12,506 nt of DNA from an uncultured Oscillospiraceae bacterium (GCA_900754605.1 CAAEDK010000263.1:1-12506), one strand, 5' to 3'. Positions 1-7,213 are shown, counted from the stretch's first letter. A program made the numbers and translations. Notes: generated by a model from the letters alone, not told the origin.

Positions 1-39
1 AGAAAGAGAAAAAGTAAAGTGAGCAAATTAAATGAGTGG

Positions 40-816
40 TTATGCGCCGGGGGCGGGGGCCAGCTCTGGATTGATCTGGTCCAGCCAAGTCACCAGGTCC
101 ATCAGTGTTCCGATAACCTTGTCCGGCTGTGCCGCATCCGCGGCCACGTGCACATCCTTCTGCTCCGACAGGAAGGAGCGGATCTGCACGGCCTTGGCAA
201 AGCCCACCTGCTTGGGGCCGATGATGTCCCTGGAGACCGTGTCGCCCACATAGACGCACATTTCCGGCTTTGCCTGCATTTGCCGCAGGGCGATCCGGAA
301 GATCTCCGGATGGGGTTTGCGATAACCGGTGACGCTGGAGACCGTTACATCCTCCATAAAGCCGCGGATGCCGTAGTCCTCCAGCACGCGGAACACATTG
401 TACAGCGAGGCGTTGTTGGAGATAACGCCCAGGTGGTAGCCCCGGCTCTTCAGGGCCTGCAGCATCTCTGCCGCGCCGTCGCGGAGCTCCCGGTGGTAGA
501 AGGTGACCTCCCACAGGTTGGCCAGCTCCTCGGTGATGGGCAGCAGCTTTTCCCGGTCAAAGGCAAAGTCCCGAAGATACCAGTCCGGCCAAATCTCCTC
601 CGGCTTTTTCTCCAGCATATTCCCCTCGCTCCACTGCTTATAGGCCTTTACGCCGTCCGTGATCCGCTTCCAGAACACATCGTCCGGGCAGCCGGGCTCC
701 AGGCCGTTGGCCCGCAGGACCTCCAGCAGCCTGCGGCAGGTCGCCCGCTGGGTGTCCTCGTTGTACCAAATATCCTCCAGAGTTCCGCCCATATCAAATA
801 AAACGGTTGTCAGCAT
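40..816 (-). CDS. HAD-superfamily hydrolase (subfamily IA-like), phosphatase-like
   Basis: Predicted cytoplasmic HAD hydrolase of 258 residues, normal for subfamily I proteins with a helical C1 cap. Motif I is FDMGGT (nucleophile Asp8), motif II is the Ser in VISNN (Ser133), motif III is the Lys in YRKPHPE (Lys167), and motif IV is GDTVSRD (Asp192, Asp197). The cap lies at about residues 15-115. The usual second Asp of motif I (DxD) is Gly10, so the standard general acid/base of HAD phosphatases is missing. Its ATG shares one base with the TGA of the upstream membrane-protein gene (TGATG), so the two are probably translationally coupled. It is the last gene of the five-gene transporter operon; no clear terminator is visible in the 39 bases left downstream. 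Family assignment is firm. The substrate is unknown; a phosphorylated metabolite from the co-encoded transporter is an inference. It is paralogous to the HAD gene at 6074-6808. Confidence 0.9.
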   Translation of the reverse strand: MLTTVLFDMGGTLEDIWYNEDTQRATCRRLLEVLRANGLEPGCPDDVFWKRITDGVKAYKQWSEGNMLEKKPEEIWPDWYLRDFAFDREKLLPITEELANLWEVTFYHRELRDGAAEMLQALKSRGYHLGVISNNASLYNVFRVLEDYGIRGFMEDVTVSSVTGYRKPHPEIFRIALRQMQAKPEMCVYVGDTVSRDIIGPKQVGFAKAVQIRSFLSEQKDVHVAADAAQPDKVIGTLMDLVTWLDQINPELAPAPGA

Positions 817-1448
817 CAGGAATCCTCATCCTTTCCGTGTGTATTCCGCCGGCGGTGGCAGCCGGCATCCTCTCCGTCCTCAAACAACAGCATGGCATCC
901 TCCTGGGGAGACCGCCGGGGCCGCTCTTCAGCAGCCGGGGCAGCAGGATGCGCTTTGGGGGCGGCATCAGCCTTGGTCCCGGCCGCCTCCCGCATCTCCT
1001 CCTGCAGAGTCTTCTGCACAGGCAGAGGATGGGTCTTTCTCAGCTTGAGATAGACCGGCCAAGCCACCGCGTTTCCGATCAGGGCCGGTGCCACACCATA
1101 CAGGGTAATCAGCTGCACCATGGTTGCCCGCTGGTCTGTATCCAGCATCCAGGCTGCGAAGTAGAACATCACCAGAACCACCGCCAGCCCCACAAACCCG
1201 AACAGCGCCACCCGCTTGTCCCGCAGAAGGAACAGCAGGCTGCCGATCGCCGTCCCCGCCAATGCGATGATCAGCGTGTGCACGGCGTTGGTGGCTGCAG
1301 TGCTGGGCAGCGTAAGCTGCCGGTACAGCGGCTCTGCCAGCAGGGTATACAGAACCCCGTAGATGCAGAGGTCCAGCAGCGTGGCGAAAAAGCCTGCAAT
1401 GGCAATGGGGCTCTTCCGCCGGTGATTCTTGTCAATGAATAGATTCAT
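816..1448 (-). CDS. Four-helix integral membrane protein of unknown function
   Basis: I do not recognise a family. Counting from the preferred start (210 residues), hydrophobic segments lie at about 15-38, 51-75, 80-102 and 110-134, which predicts four membrane helices. The roughly 75-residue C-terminal tail is hydrophilic and Ala/Pro/Arg/Glu-rich, probably cytoplasmic and disordered. An ATG two codons upstream (1454) is also in frame. The ribosome binding site TAAGGAG sits only 2 bases from that ATG but 8 bases from the ATG at 1448, so 1448 is the better start. The gene follows the solute-binding protein gene after about 97 bases containing a GC-rich hairpin, and overlaps the next HAD gene by one base. 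Its place between transporter and hydrolase suggests an accessory role in uptake or processing of the same substrate, but nothing in the protein itself shows this. Confidence 0.8.
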   Translation of the reverse strand: MNLFIDKNHRRKSPIAIAGFFATLLDLCIYGVLYTLLAEPLYRQLTLPSTAATNAVHTLIIALAGTAIGSLLFLLRDKRVALFGFVGLAVVLVMFYFAAWMLDTDQRATMVQLITLYGVAPALIGNAVAWPVYLKLRKTHPLPVQKTLQEEMREAAGTKADAAPKAHPAAPAAEERPRRSPQEDAMLLFEDGEDAGCHRRRNTHGKDEDS

Positions 1449-1485
1449 GCGCATATCTCCTTATCTGAGAGGGCCGGAATGGAGA

Positions 1486-1513
1486 GCCGGCGGACGGATT
1501 CCCGTCCGCCGGC
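1486..1513 (-). repeat. Intercistronic GC-rich hairpin (REP-like, no U tract)
   Basis: A perfect 12-bp stem (1486-1497 paired with 1502-1513) with a 4-base loop lies between the solute-binding protein gene and the membrane-protein gene. In the minus-strand transcript it is followed by a mixed, not U-rich, sequence, so it does not look like an intrinsic terminator. Hairpins just 3' of binding-protein genes commonly protect the upstream mRNA segment and raise binding-protein levels over the rest of the operon; that role here is inferred. Confidence 0.6.
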
Positions 1514-1545
1514 CGTGTGAAGCAGCCAGGATCGCCGAAGTGCTG

Positions 1546-2736
1546 TTATCCGAGCATCTGCCAGAAGTCACGGACGTTCATGAACTCCGTGTAGATGGAA
1601 TTGGGATCGAACGGGGAAACGTTCATCTCCTCATAGGGGACAGAGCCCTCAGCGGGTTCAATGTCGTCCCGGACAGGCCAGCCGCCCAGGGTGTTGAAGG
1701 GCTCGTAGCCGCTGGTATCGCCATCAATGCCGCCCATCATGAAGCGGATCAGCAGTTTGGCGGCAGCGGGATGCTCACAGCCTTCCACCACGTACAGGGT
1801 GTTGATGGCGGGGATGCCGGTGGTGGGATACAGGTTCACGGGAGCCAGGACCCAGCCGTTATCCTCGTTCTTGCGCAGCTTGGAGGAGGCGCAGAAACCA
1901 ATGGGGGGATCGGACTGGCCGGGGGTGCCGACAGCCTCGGCGACCTCGTCAGAAGCGGAGGTGAAGATCGGCTCATTCTCACGCAGGCGCTTCAGGAACT
2001 CGTAGCCGGCGTTGGCGCAGCCCTCAGAGAGCACCAGCTCCTCGCCATACAGTTCCTCATAGGCGGCAGCCAGCTGATCCGGGGTATCACCCACGCAGAA
2101 GCCGGTAATCCAGGAGCCCCAGCCCACATTATTCAGGGGATCCTGCATCAGGATCTTGCCCTTCCATTGGGGCTCGGTCACCTGCCAGATGTTGGTGACA
2201 GGGGAACCGTCAGGATAAGCCTCAGCATTGTAGAACAGCTGGGTCAGCTCAATGTACAGAGGGGTTTGCGTCTCTGTCAGGCTGGGATCAATATGGGCGA
2301 GGATGTCGGCAGGCTGATATATGTAAAAAATCTTGTTTTGCACATACTCATTGTACAGGGAGCCGTCCTCGTCCTTGATATGGACCACATCCGCCACATA
2401 CTGGCCGGCCTCGTGCTCACGGGTGACCTTGTCCAGCAGGTCGTTGGTAGAGATATCAAAGGGCGTGCAGGTGATTTCGGGGTACTTGTCCATGAAGGCC
2501 TCCGCCACCTTGGTGCAGCGGGAGGAGATGGAGTACAGGGTGACCTCGCCGCCCTCGGCGATGGCCTGCTCATAGAGCTCCTCATCCGTCTCGTCCGTGG
2601 CGGTGATGTTGGCGGTTTCCTCCCAGGAGGTGGCGCCGGCATCCTCCGCCTCATCATCCGTGCCGCCGCAGCCGGTCACAGTAAACAGCATGACAGCAGC
2701 CAACAGGGCGCTCAATAGTTTCTTGTGCTTCAACAT
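1546..2736 (-). CDS. ABC transporter solute-binding lipoprotein, Fbp/Afu class
   Basis: Predicted extracytoplasmic lipoprotein of 396 residues that delivers substrate to the permease encoded two genes upstream. Residues 1-22 form a Lys-containing signal peptide with a hydrophobic core and a lipobox V-T-G-C, so Cys23 would be lipidated. It is followed by an acidic linker and a type-II periplasmic-binding fold beginning near VTLYSIS. The overall pattern matches family-1 binding proteins of the ferric-iron / sugar-phosphate / spermidine type. Nowhere does it contain the adjacent Tyr-Tyr pair that coordinates iron in classical FbpA proteins, which argues against ferric iron. The ribosome binding site AAAGGAGG lies 9 bases before the ATG. 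It is the third gene of the operon, 104 bases after the ATPase gene. Transporter class is firm; the ligand is not determined. A carbohydrate or sugar phosphate is my inference from the neighbouring phosphoesterases and kinase. Confidence 0.88.
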   Translation of the reverse strand: MLKHKKLLSALLAAVMLFTVTGCGGTDDEAEDAGATSWEETANITATDETDEELYEQAIAEGGEVTLYSISSRCTKVAEAFMDKYPEITCTPFDISTNDLLDKVTREHEAGQYVADVVHIKDEDGSLYNEYVQNKIFYIYQPADILAHIDPSLTETQTPLYIELTQLFYNAEAYPDGSPVTNIWQVTEPQWKGKILMQDPLNNVGWGSWITGFCVGDTPDQLAAAYEELYGEELVLSEGCANAGYEFLKRLRENEPIFTSASDEVAEAVGTPGQSDPPIGFCASSKLRKNEDNGWVLAPVNLYPTTGIPAINTLYVVEGCEHPAAAKLLIRFMMGGIDGDTSGYEPFNTLGGWPVRDDIEPAEGSVPYEEMNVSPFDPNSIYTEFMNVRDFWQMLG

Positions 2737-2840
2737 GGTTCTTTTCCTCCTTTAATCATTCTTCCTCAAATCGCTCTCTTTTATCGCAACGGCTGACGCC
2801 GCAGGATACTCCGGGATCGCTCGGATGATGGAAACGCGCA

Positions 2841-3962
2841 TTAGCGGGAGTACTTGATCAGGCGTTTGGTAGAGGCGTCGAACACATTGACCTTCTTGGG
2901 CGGGTAAGAGAGATAGACTGTCTCATCGCCGGCGTAATGGGTGGAGCCCAGCTCCTTTACAGTAATCAGCTTCTCACCGACCCGGACGGAGACCAGGGTC
3001 TCGGAACCGGCGGGCATTCCGGCGTATACACGGGCCTCCACCTGAGCGGCGTCGGTCTTCTCACGGGAAATGGTGATCTGCTCCGGGCGGATGCCCAGAA
3101 CCAGCTTCAGGTCGCCGGAGGCGGGCGCTTCAGGCGTCATGTCCTCCCGGGAGAACTCCAGGCGGCCCATGACGCCGTCAACCGACAGCCCGGACGCGCC
3201 GGCGGTGCCCGAGGCCTCCACGAAGTTGATGCTGGGGTTGCCGATGAAGTCCGCCGTATAGAGATCGCAGGGGTTGTCGTACAGCTCCAGAGGCTTATCC
3301 ACCTGGACCAGCTCGCCCTCACGGAACAGGGCGATCTTGGTGGACATGGTCAGCGCCTCCACCTGGTCGTGGGTGACGTAGATGATGGTGCTGCCGGTGT
3401 CGTGGTGCAGGCGCTTCAGCTCGGACCGCATATCCACGCGGAGCTTGGCGTCCAGGTTGGACAGGGGCTCGTCAAGCAGGAGCAGCCGAGGCTCTGACAC
3501 GATGGCGCGGGCGATGGCCACACGCTGCTGCTGGCCGCCGGAGAGCTCGGTGGGATACCGCTTGGCGTACTGGCCGATCTGCATCCGTTCCAGGGCGCTG
3601 GCAACCATTTTTTCGATCTCCGCGGAGGGGATCTTCTTGATCTTCAGGCCGAAGGACACGTTCTCAAAGACAGTCATGTGGGGCCACAGCGCGTAGGACT
3701 GGAACACCAGGTTCAGGTTCCGCTGGGACGGGGGCGCGTAGTACGCCTCCGCCGCGTTGACGATCTCCTTGCCGTCCATGTAGATGAAGCCGTTCTGGGG
3801 CTTTTCCAGGCCGGACACCACCCGCAGCGTTGTGGTCTTGCCGCAGCCGGAGGGGCCCAGCAGCGTCATGAAGTCGCCGTCCTCGATGGTCAGGTTCAGA
3901 TCTTTCAGAACGTGGTTCTTGCCATAAAATTTATCGATATGTTTCAATTCAATCTTGCTCAT
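2841..3962 (-). CDS. ABC transporter ATP-binding protein (MalK/PotA/FbpC-like)
   Basis: Cytoplasmic ATPase of 373 residues that powers the adjacent importer. All nucleotide-binding motifs are intact: Walker A GPSGCGKT (36-43), Q-loop Gln88 in FQSYALWPH, signature LSGGQQQR (140-147), Walker B LLLLDE (160-165), D-loop SNLD (168-171) and switch His198 in VTHDQ. From about residue 235 to the end is a regulatory extension with TOBE-type strands (for example LGIRPEQITI), as in the CUT1/PotA/FbpC ATPases. The ribosome binding site AGGAG is 9 bases before the ATG. It lies 32 bases after the permease gene and 104 bases before the binding-protein gene, in the same operon. The TOBE extension is typical of importers of sugars, polyamines and iron, so it does not by itself fix the substrate. 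Confidence in function as the importer ATPase is high. Confidence 0.95.
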   Translation of the reverse strand: MSKIELKHIDKFYGKNHVLKDLNLTIEDGDFMTLLGPSGCGKTTTLRVVSGLEKPQNGFIYMDGKEIVNAAEAYYAPPSQRNLNLVFQSYALWPHMTVFENVSFGLKIKKIPSAEIEKMVASALERMQIGQYAKRYPTELSGGQQQRVAIARAIVSEPRLLLLDEPLSNLDAKLRVDMRSELKRLHHDTGSTIIYVTHDQVEALTMSTKIALFREGELVQVDKPLELYDNPCDLYTADFIGNPSINFVEASGTAGASGLSVDGVMGRLEFSREDMTPEAPASGDLKLVLGIRPEQITISREKTDAAQVEARVYAGMPAGSETLVSVRVGEKLITVKELGSTHYAGDETVYLSYPPKKVNVFDASTKRLIKYSR

Positions 3963-3994
3963 GTTCGTCGTCTCCTCTCAGTTCTCTGTCCGCG

Positions 3995-5833
3995 TCAGCC
4001 GGCCATGCTCTTGGCCAGGTCCGCCTTGCCGGAGAGATTCGCTATCGCATACACCAGGAACACGATAGAGAACATCACAATCGCCACGCAGTCAGATGCC
4101 TGCGGCGAGTTGCCGTTCTGGTACCGGAACGCCAGGTACGGCAGCGTGGAGGTGGTGGGGGTCATGATCAGGATGATCAGATCCAGCTCCTTCATGATGG
4201 AAACGAAGATCAGCATGAAGCCGGAGATGAAGCCGCCTTTGGACAGGGGGAACACAATCTTCACGAACCGGCGGAAGAATCCGGCGCCCTCGATGGTGGC
4301 CGCCTCTTCCAGCTCACCGCTGATCTGCAGCATGTTGGAGGTGCCGGCCCGCGCCGCGAAGGGCAGATGCTTCACCACGGACACCAGCGTCAGCAGAGCG
4401 AAGGTGCCGTACAGGGCGGGCACCAGGGTCACGCCGAAGATCTGCTGGGGCTGGGAGAACATGGACAGATAGATGCCGCCGAACGCCACGGACGGGATCA
4501 GATAGGGGATGAACACCAGCTGTTCCACCAGCTTGCCGTGGAGCCTGCCGCGGCCCTTGGCGGTGATGTAGCCAAGCAGCTGGCCGAAGATGGTGCCGAA
4601 CACGCCGTTCACGAGAGTCAGGCGCAGGGAGTTGAACAGGGAGTTGATGAACTCGTCATTCTTGAAGATGCCCGGCAGCCCCTCCATAATCTGGGGATTG
4701 GATTCGCCAATCCAGTAGTGGAGGGTAAAGTTGTCCAGGGAGTAGATACCTTCCTTGAGCATGAAGCTCTCCATGACCAAGATGACGATTGGCATGATGA
4801 TGCCCACTGCGAAGAACACGAACAGCGCCGCAGTGATAACCGGCCTGCCTACCTTCCCAAGGCCGATCAGGGTGGATCGGCCGCCCTTGCCGCCGATGGT
4901 GGCGTAGGACTTGCGGGAGCCGATCAGCTTCTGGTTGACGAACACGGCGATGGAGGCAATAATAATCATCAGGATCGCCATGGCAAATCCGGTCTGCGTA
5001 TCCCGGGAGTTGATATTCATGTACAGCTGGCTGGACAGGGTGTAGTACTGCACCGGAGAGCCCAGATAGTTGATGGTTCCGAAGGTGCCGATGGCCTTGG
5101 AGAAAGTCAGGATCACGGCCGACAGGATGGCCGGCAGCACCAAAGGCAGAGTGATCTTCCGCAGGATCATGGCCTTGCCCGCGCCCTGGATCTCACCCAT
5201 CTCCTCCAGCTCGGAGTTGATGGAGTTCAGTGCTGAGGATACCAGCAGGTATGTATAGGCGTAATAATGAAGGGTCAGCACGATGATGATGGCGACAGGG
5301 CCATAGGCCAGCCACTCCGGCACATCCAGCCCCAGGGAGGCCATGAAGCCGGGCGCGCCGCCCAACCTCGCTGTCTTGAACATGGACAGCCACGCCTGGG
5401 ATTTGCACCAGGAGGGGATCATGTAGGGGATAATCACCGCCAGGGAGAAAAACTTCTTGAAGGGCAGATCCGACCGGACCATCAGCCAGGCCAGAATGGA
5501 ACCCAGCAGGATGGCGCACACGGACACGCAGACGCCGATGACCAGGGAGTTGATCAACGGCTTGATCAGCATGGTCCAGGACAGCTCACTGGCCAGCAGC
5601 CGCTGCCAGTAGTACAGGGTAAAGTCGCCGGCCTTGCCGCCGCCCACAGCCCGGATGTCCCGCTGGGCCAGCTCAAAGGTGGTGGCGATCATGTCCAGCA
5701 GCGGCAGGACGATCAGATAGACCAGCAGAACGACGGCGATCAGTACGATGATGTTGTAGGGATTTGTCACCACTGCCTTGATCTGATTCTTCAGCCGCCG
5801 GCTTTTTGAATACGTTTGCTCTTGCGGTTTCAT
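3995..5833 (-). CDS. Fused two-domain ABC permease (FbpB/ThiP/AfuB-like)
   Basis: Membrane permease of 612 residues containing two tandem MetI-type transmembrane domains, so one polypeptide supplies both halves of the pore. Each half carries an EAA loop that docks on the ATPase: EMGEIQGAG...ITLP at about 211-230 and EEAATIEGAG...VFPL at about 509-530. About a dozen hydrophobic segments are visible (for example 28-50, 95-118, 128-145, 178-200, 235-250, 283-300, 333-356, 403-425, 438-460, 470-490, 535-555, 583-600). An in-frame TTG lies at 5890, but it falls inside the LacI-type operator and lacks a ribosome binding site. The ATG at 5833, preceded by AGAGGA, is therefore preferred. It is the first gene of the operon, behind a strong promoter. 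The fused-permease architecture is characteristic of the ferric-iron / thiamine / sugar-phosphate (Fbp/ThiP/Afu) group. Confidence 0.92.
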   Translation of the reverse strand: MKPQEQTYSKSRRLKNQIKAVVTNPYNIIVLIAVVLLVYLIVLPLLDMIATTFELAQRDIRAVGGGKAGDFTLYYWQRLLASELSWTMLIKPLINSLVIGVCVSVCAILLGSILAWLMVRSDLPFKKFFSLAVIIPYMIPSWCKSQAWLSMFKTARLGGAPGFMASLGLDVPEWLAYGPVAIIIVLTLHYYAYTYLLVSSALNSINSELEEMGEIQGAGKAMILRKITLPLVLPAILSAVILTFSKAIGTFGTINYLGSPVQYYTLSSQLYMNINSRDTQTGFAMAILMIIIASIAVFVNQKLIGSRKSYATIGGKGGRSTLIGLGKVGRPVITAALFVFFAVGIIMPIVILVMESFMLKEGIYSLDNFTLHYWIGESNPQIMEGLPGIFKNDEFINSLFNSLRLTLVNGVFGTIFGQLLGYITAKGRGRLHGKLVEQLVFIPYLIPSVAFGGIYLSMFSQPQQIFGVTLVPALYGTFALLTLVSVVKHLPFAARAGTSNMLQISGELEEAATIEGAGFFRRFVKIVFPLSKGGFISGFMLIFVSIMKELDLIILIMTPTTSTLPYLAFRYQNGNSPQASDCVAIVMFSIVFLVYAIANLSGKADLAKSMAG

Positions 5834-5886
5834 CTTCCTCTTGCACCCTCTCTCCTCAGTTCCTCTTGTTGTTTGTGTTAAATATC

Positions 5887-5899
5887 GCAAACGTTTTCG
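5887..5899. promoter_or_regulatory. LacI-family/cre-like operator of the transporter operon
   Basis: The 13-mer GCAAACGTTTTCG, centred on the CpG typical of LacI-family operators, lies roughly 10-22 bases downstream of the predicted transcription start of the permease operon. A repressor bound there would block transcription. The same 13-mer occurs exactly at 6878-6890 and inverted at 7087-7099. Confidence 0.75.
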
Positions 5900-5915
5900 T
5901 TTCTATGCGATTTCA

Positions 5916-5944
5916 AATTTAACATTCGTTCATACTTTTGTCAA
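5916..5944 (-). promoter_or_regulatory. Promoter of the permease-ATPase-binding protein operon
   Basis: On the minus strand there is a perfect -35 TTGACA (5944-5939), a 17-base spacer, and -10 TAAATT (5921-5916) preceded by TG, giving an extended -10. The predicted start is near 5909, leaving a leader of about 76 bases that holds the operator. It is a good housekeeping-sigma match, seen directly in the sequence. Confidence 0.75.
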
Positions 5945-6019
5945 GAACTATACCGCATATTTAATAAAGTATCCAATAAAATTATTCTAATTTTGGTTAT
6001 TTCGTTGTCTTGCAAAATT

Positions 6020-6058
6020 CAAATCCGAACGGCTCACACAAACGTTTTCCGGGATTTG
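6020..6058 (-). terminator. Weak inverted repeat after the second HAD gene
   Basis: CAAATCC (6020-6026) is complementary to GGATTTG (6052-6058), with a possible extra 3-bp CGG/CCG pairing inside. It is followed on the minus strand by AATTTTGC. It sits just downstream of the HAD stop codon and could be a weak terminator separating that gene from the transporter operon. The large loop makes this tentative. Confidence 0.3.
6039..6050. promoter_or_regulatory. Degenerate fourth LacI-type operator
   Basis: CAAACGTTTTCC shares the 11-base core CAAACGTTTTC with the three exact operators but lacks the flanking G on each side. It lies 151 bases upstream of the 5887-5899 site, beyond the promoter, where an auxiliary looping site would be expected. 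It could also be chance similarity. Confidence 0.4.
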
Positions 6059-6073
6059 AAAAAAATGATGCGT

Positions 6074-6808
6074 TCACTTCAGCGGCGGCAGCAACTCCAG
6101 CAATTCCGGGAACGTATCGATCACTGCATCCGGCCGCGTCTCCTCCGTGAACTCCACAGGATGCTTCTTCTCCGGAGACCGGAAGATGATGTTGCAGCCG
6201 ATTCCCGCAGCCTTGGCCCCTGGAATATCTCGCTTGATGTTGTCCGCCACGGAGACGCAGTCTGCCAGATCCACCCCCAGTTCCCGGGCTGCAATGTGGT
6301 AAATCTCCGCGCCAGGCTTGCGCAGATGGCACACGGAGGAGAGCACCACACTGTCAAAATACGGGGCCAGCCGATCCTCCTCCAGCCAGTCGGGCACCTC
6401 GTGCTCGCCAATCAGGTTGGACACAATGCCCAGCTTGTATCCCCGCTCGTGCAAGGTTCGGATCACTTCTGCCCCGCCGTCCACCACCACACGCCGGCCT
6501 TTGGACTGGCGGTACTCAAAGGACAGCTCATGGCAGACCTGGGCAATGCGCTTCTGGTCATAGTCCGGCAGCAGCCACCGGCACCAGAGCTCCCGGTCGC
6601 CAGCCTCCTTGTTCTCTCCCAGGGCCCAGCGGCGATAGGACTCGTAGCGGTCTTCTACCAACTGATAGAAGTCCTCCACCTGCAGCGGTGCCCCCGCCAG
6701 CTCCGTCATCTTCCTGCGGGCATGGCGCATATAGGGCTCATCCTCCAGCGCAATCCGAAGGGTGCCGCCCAAGTCGAACAGGACGGCCCTGTACCTTTTT
6801 TCGTTCAT
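6074..6808 (-). CDS. HAD-superfamily hydrolase, second paralogue
   Basis: Predicted cytoplasmic HAD hydrolase of 244 residues. Motif I is FDLGGT (nucleophile Asp12), motif II is IVSN (Ser130), motif III is LRKPGAE (Lys164) and motif IV is VADNIKRD (Asp189, Asp194). A helical C1 cap lies between motifs I and II. As in the HAD at 40-816, the second Asp of motif I is replaced by Gly (Gly14). Motif IV also has ADN where GDN/GDT is usual. The stretches SSVxxxRKPxxEI and RDIxGxKxxG are shared with the other HAD, so the two are clearly related. The ribosome binding site TAAGGAGG precedes the ATG by 4 bases. The gene has its own promoter and operator upstream, and a gap of about 240 bases separates it from the transporter operon. 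Physiological substrate is unknown; phosphate-ester hydrolysis is the family default but is qualified by the missing Asp. Confidence 0.9.
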   Translation of the reverse strand: MNEKRYRAVLFDLGGTLRIALEDEPYMRHARRKMTELAGAPLQVEDFYQLVEDRYESYRRWALGENKEAGDRELWCRWLLPDYDQKRIAQVCHELSFEYRQSKGRRVVVDGGAEVIRTLHERGYKLGIVSNLIGEHEVPDWLEEDRLAPYFDSVVLSSVCHLRKPGAEIYHIAARELGVDLADCVSVADNIKRDIPGAKAAGIGCNIIFRSPEKKHPVEFTEETRPDAVIDTFPELLELLPPLK

Positions 6809-6877
6809 CCTTCCTCCTTATCCGCAGACAGGCAGATGCTCTCTGGATCCGCTGCCCACTCGTCTTATGCACTGAAT

Positions 6878-6890
6878 GCAAACGTTTTCG
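6878..6890. promoter_or_regulatory. LacI-family/cre-like operator of the second HAD gene
   Basis: An exact copy of GCAAACGTTTTCG with flanking TGCAAACGTTTTCGATT shared with the inverted site at 7087-7099. It lies about 7-19 bases downstream of the predicted start of the HAD transcript, the same arrangement as at the transporter operon. With its flanking T it matches the CcpA cre consensus except for the last base, so CcpA is an alternative to a dedicated LacI-type repressor. Confidence 0.75.
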
Positions 6891-6903
6891 ATTTTCTGTC
6901 TTT

Positions 6904-6933
6904 ATTCTATGGTAGAGTATTTTTCTCTGTCAA
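6904..6933 (-). promoter_or_regulatory. Promoter of the second HAD gene
   Basis: On the minus strand there is a perfect -35 TTGACA (6933-6928), an 18-base spacer, and -10 TAGAAT (6909-6904), five of six matches. The predicted start is near 6897, giving a leader of about 89 bases that contains the operator at 6878-6890. Confidence 0.7.
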
Positions 6934-7005
6934 GGGGAGGAACCGCCAAAGACACTCCCCTGTTTTTGCCATTTTGACCAAAAGTCCAGAAATCGCAGTT
7001 TTATA

Positions 7006-7034
7006 TTGACTTTTCTGACAAAACTCTATATATT
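7006..7034 (+). promoter_or_regulatory. Promoter of the PHP-PfkB operon
   Basis: -35 TTGACT (7006-7011), a 17-base spacer, and -10 TATATT (7029-7034), each five of six matches. The predicted start is near 7041, leaving a leader of about 170 bases that carries the inverted operator at 7087-7099. A small palindrome, AGAAGTGTACTTCT (7042-7055), lies right at the predicted start. Confidence 0.55.
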
Positions 7035-7086
7035 TCAATGCAGAAGTGTACTTCTCTTTCTTGCGGGCGGAGTTGCGTCGCAGAAT

Positions 7087-7099
7087 CGAAAACGTTTGC
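7087..7099. promoter_or_regulatory. LacI-family/cre-like operator of the PHP-PfkB operon (inverted copy)
   Basis: CGAAAACGTTTGC is the exact reverse complement of the 13-mer at 5887-5899 and 6878-6890. It lies about 47-59 bases downstream of the predicted plus-strand start. Its centre is 210 bases from the centre of the 6878-6890 site, so the two flank the divergent promoter pair. Confidence 0.7.
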
Positions 7100-7213
7100 A
7101 TTTTCGCGCATTTTTGGGTGGAAAAACCGGCTTTTGTCTGCCCTGTTCCAAGGCGCTGTCCCCCCTCCCGCAGTTTGAGCGTGACAGTCTGAATCATGGA
7201 AAGAAGGCATTTT

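Noticed and set aside
1429..2718. A 429-codon open frame on the plus strand opposite the binding-protein gene
   Set aside because: It is antisense to a lipoprotein gene with signal peptide, lipobox, ribosome binding site and operon context. Its own translation is Gly/Leu/His-rich without recognisable motifs, as expected from the complement of GC-rich coding DNA.
5811..5820. TACGTTTGCT, a partial match to the LacI-type operator inside the permease start
   Set aside because: It matches only one half of the motif and is explained by the codons for Ser-Lys/Thr-Tyr region of the permease N-terminus; a similar half match occurs at 7552-7560 inside the PHP gene.
1546..5833. Calling the importer a ferric-iron transporter (FbpABC) by family resemblance
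   Set aside because: The binding protein has no adjacent Tyr-Tyr pair and the surrounding genes concern phosphate esters and sugar kinases; no iron-responsive (Fur-like) box was noticed at the promoter.
7042..7055. Palindrome AGAAGTGTACTTCT at the predicted PHP-PfkB transcription start
   Set aside because: Six-base arms occurring once in the window are within chance expectation; kept only as a note because of its position.
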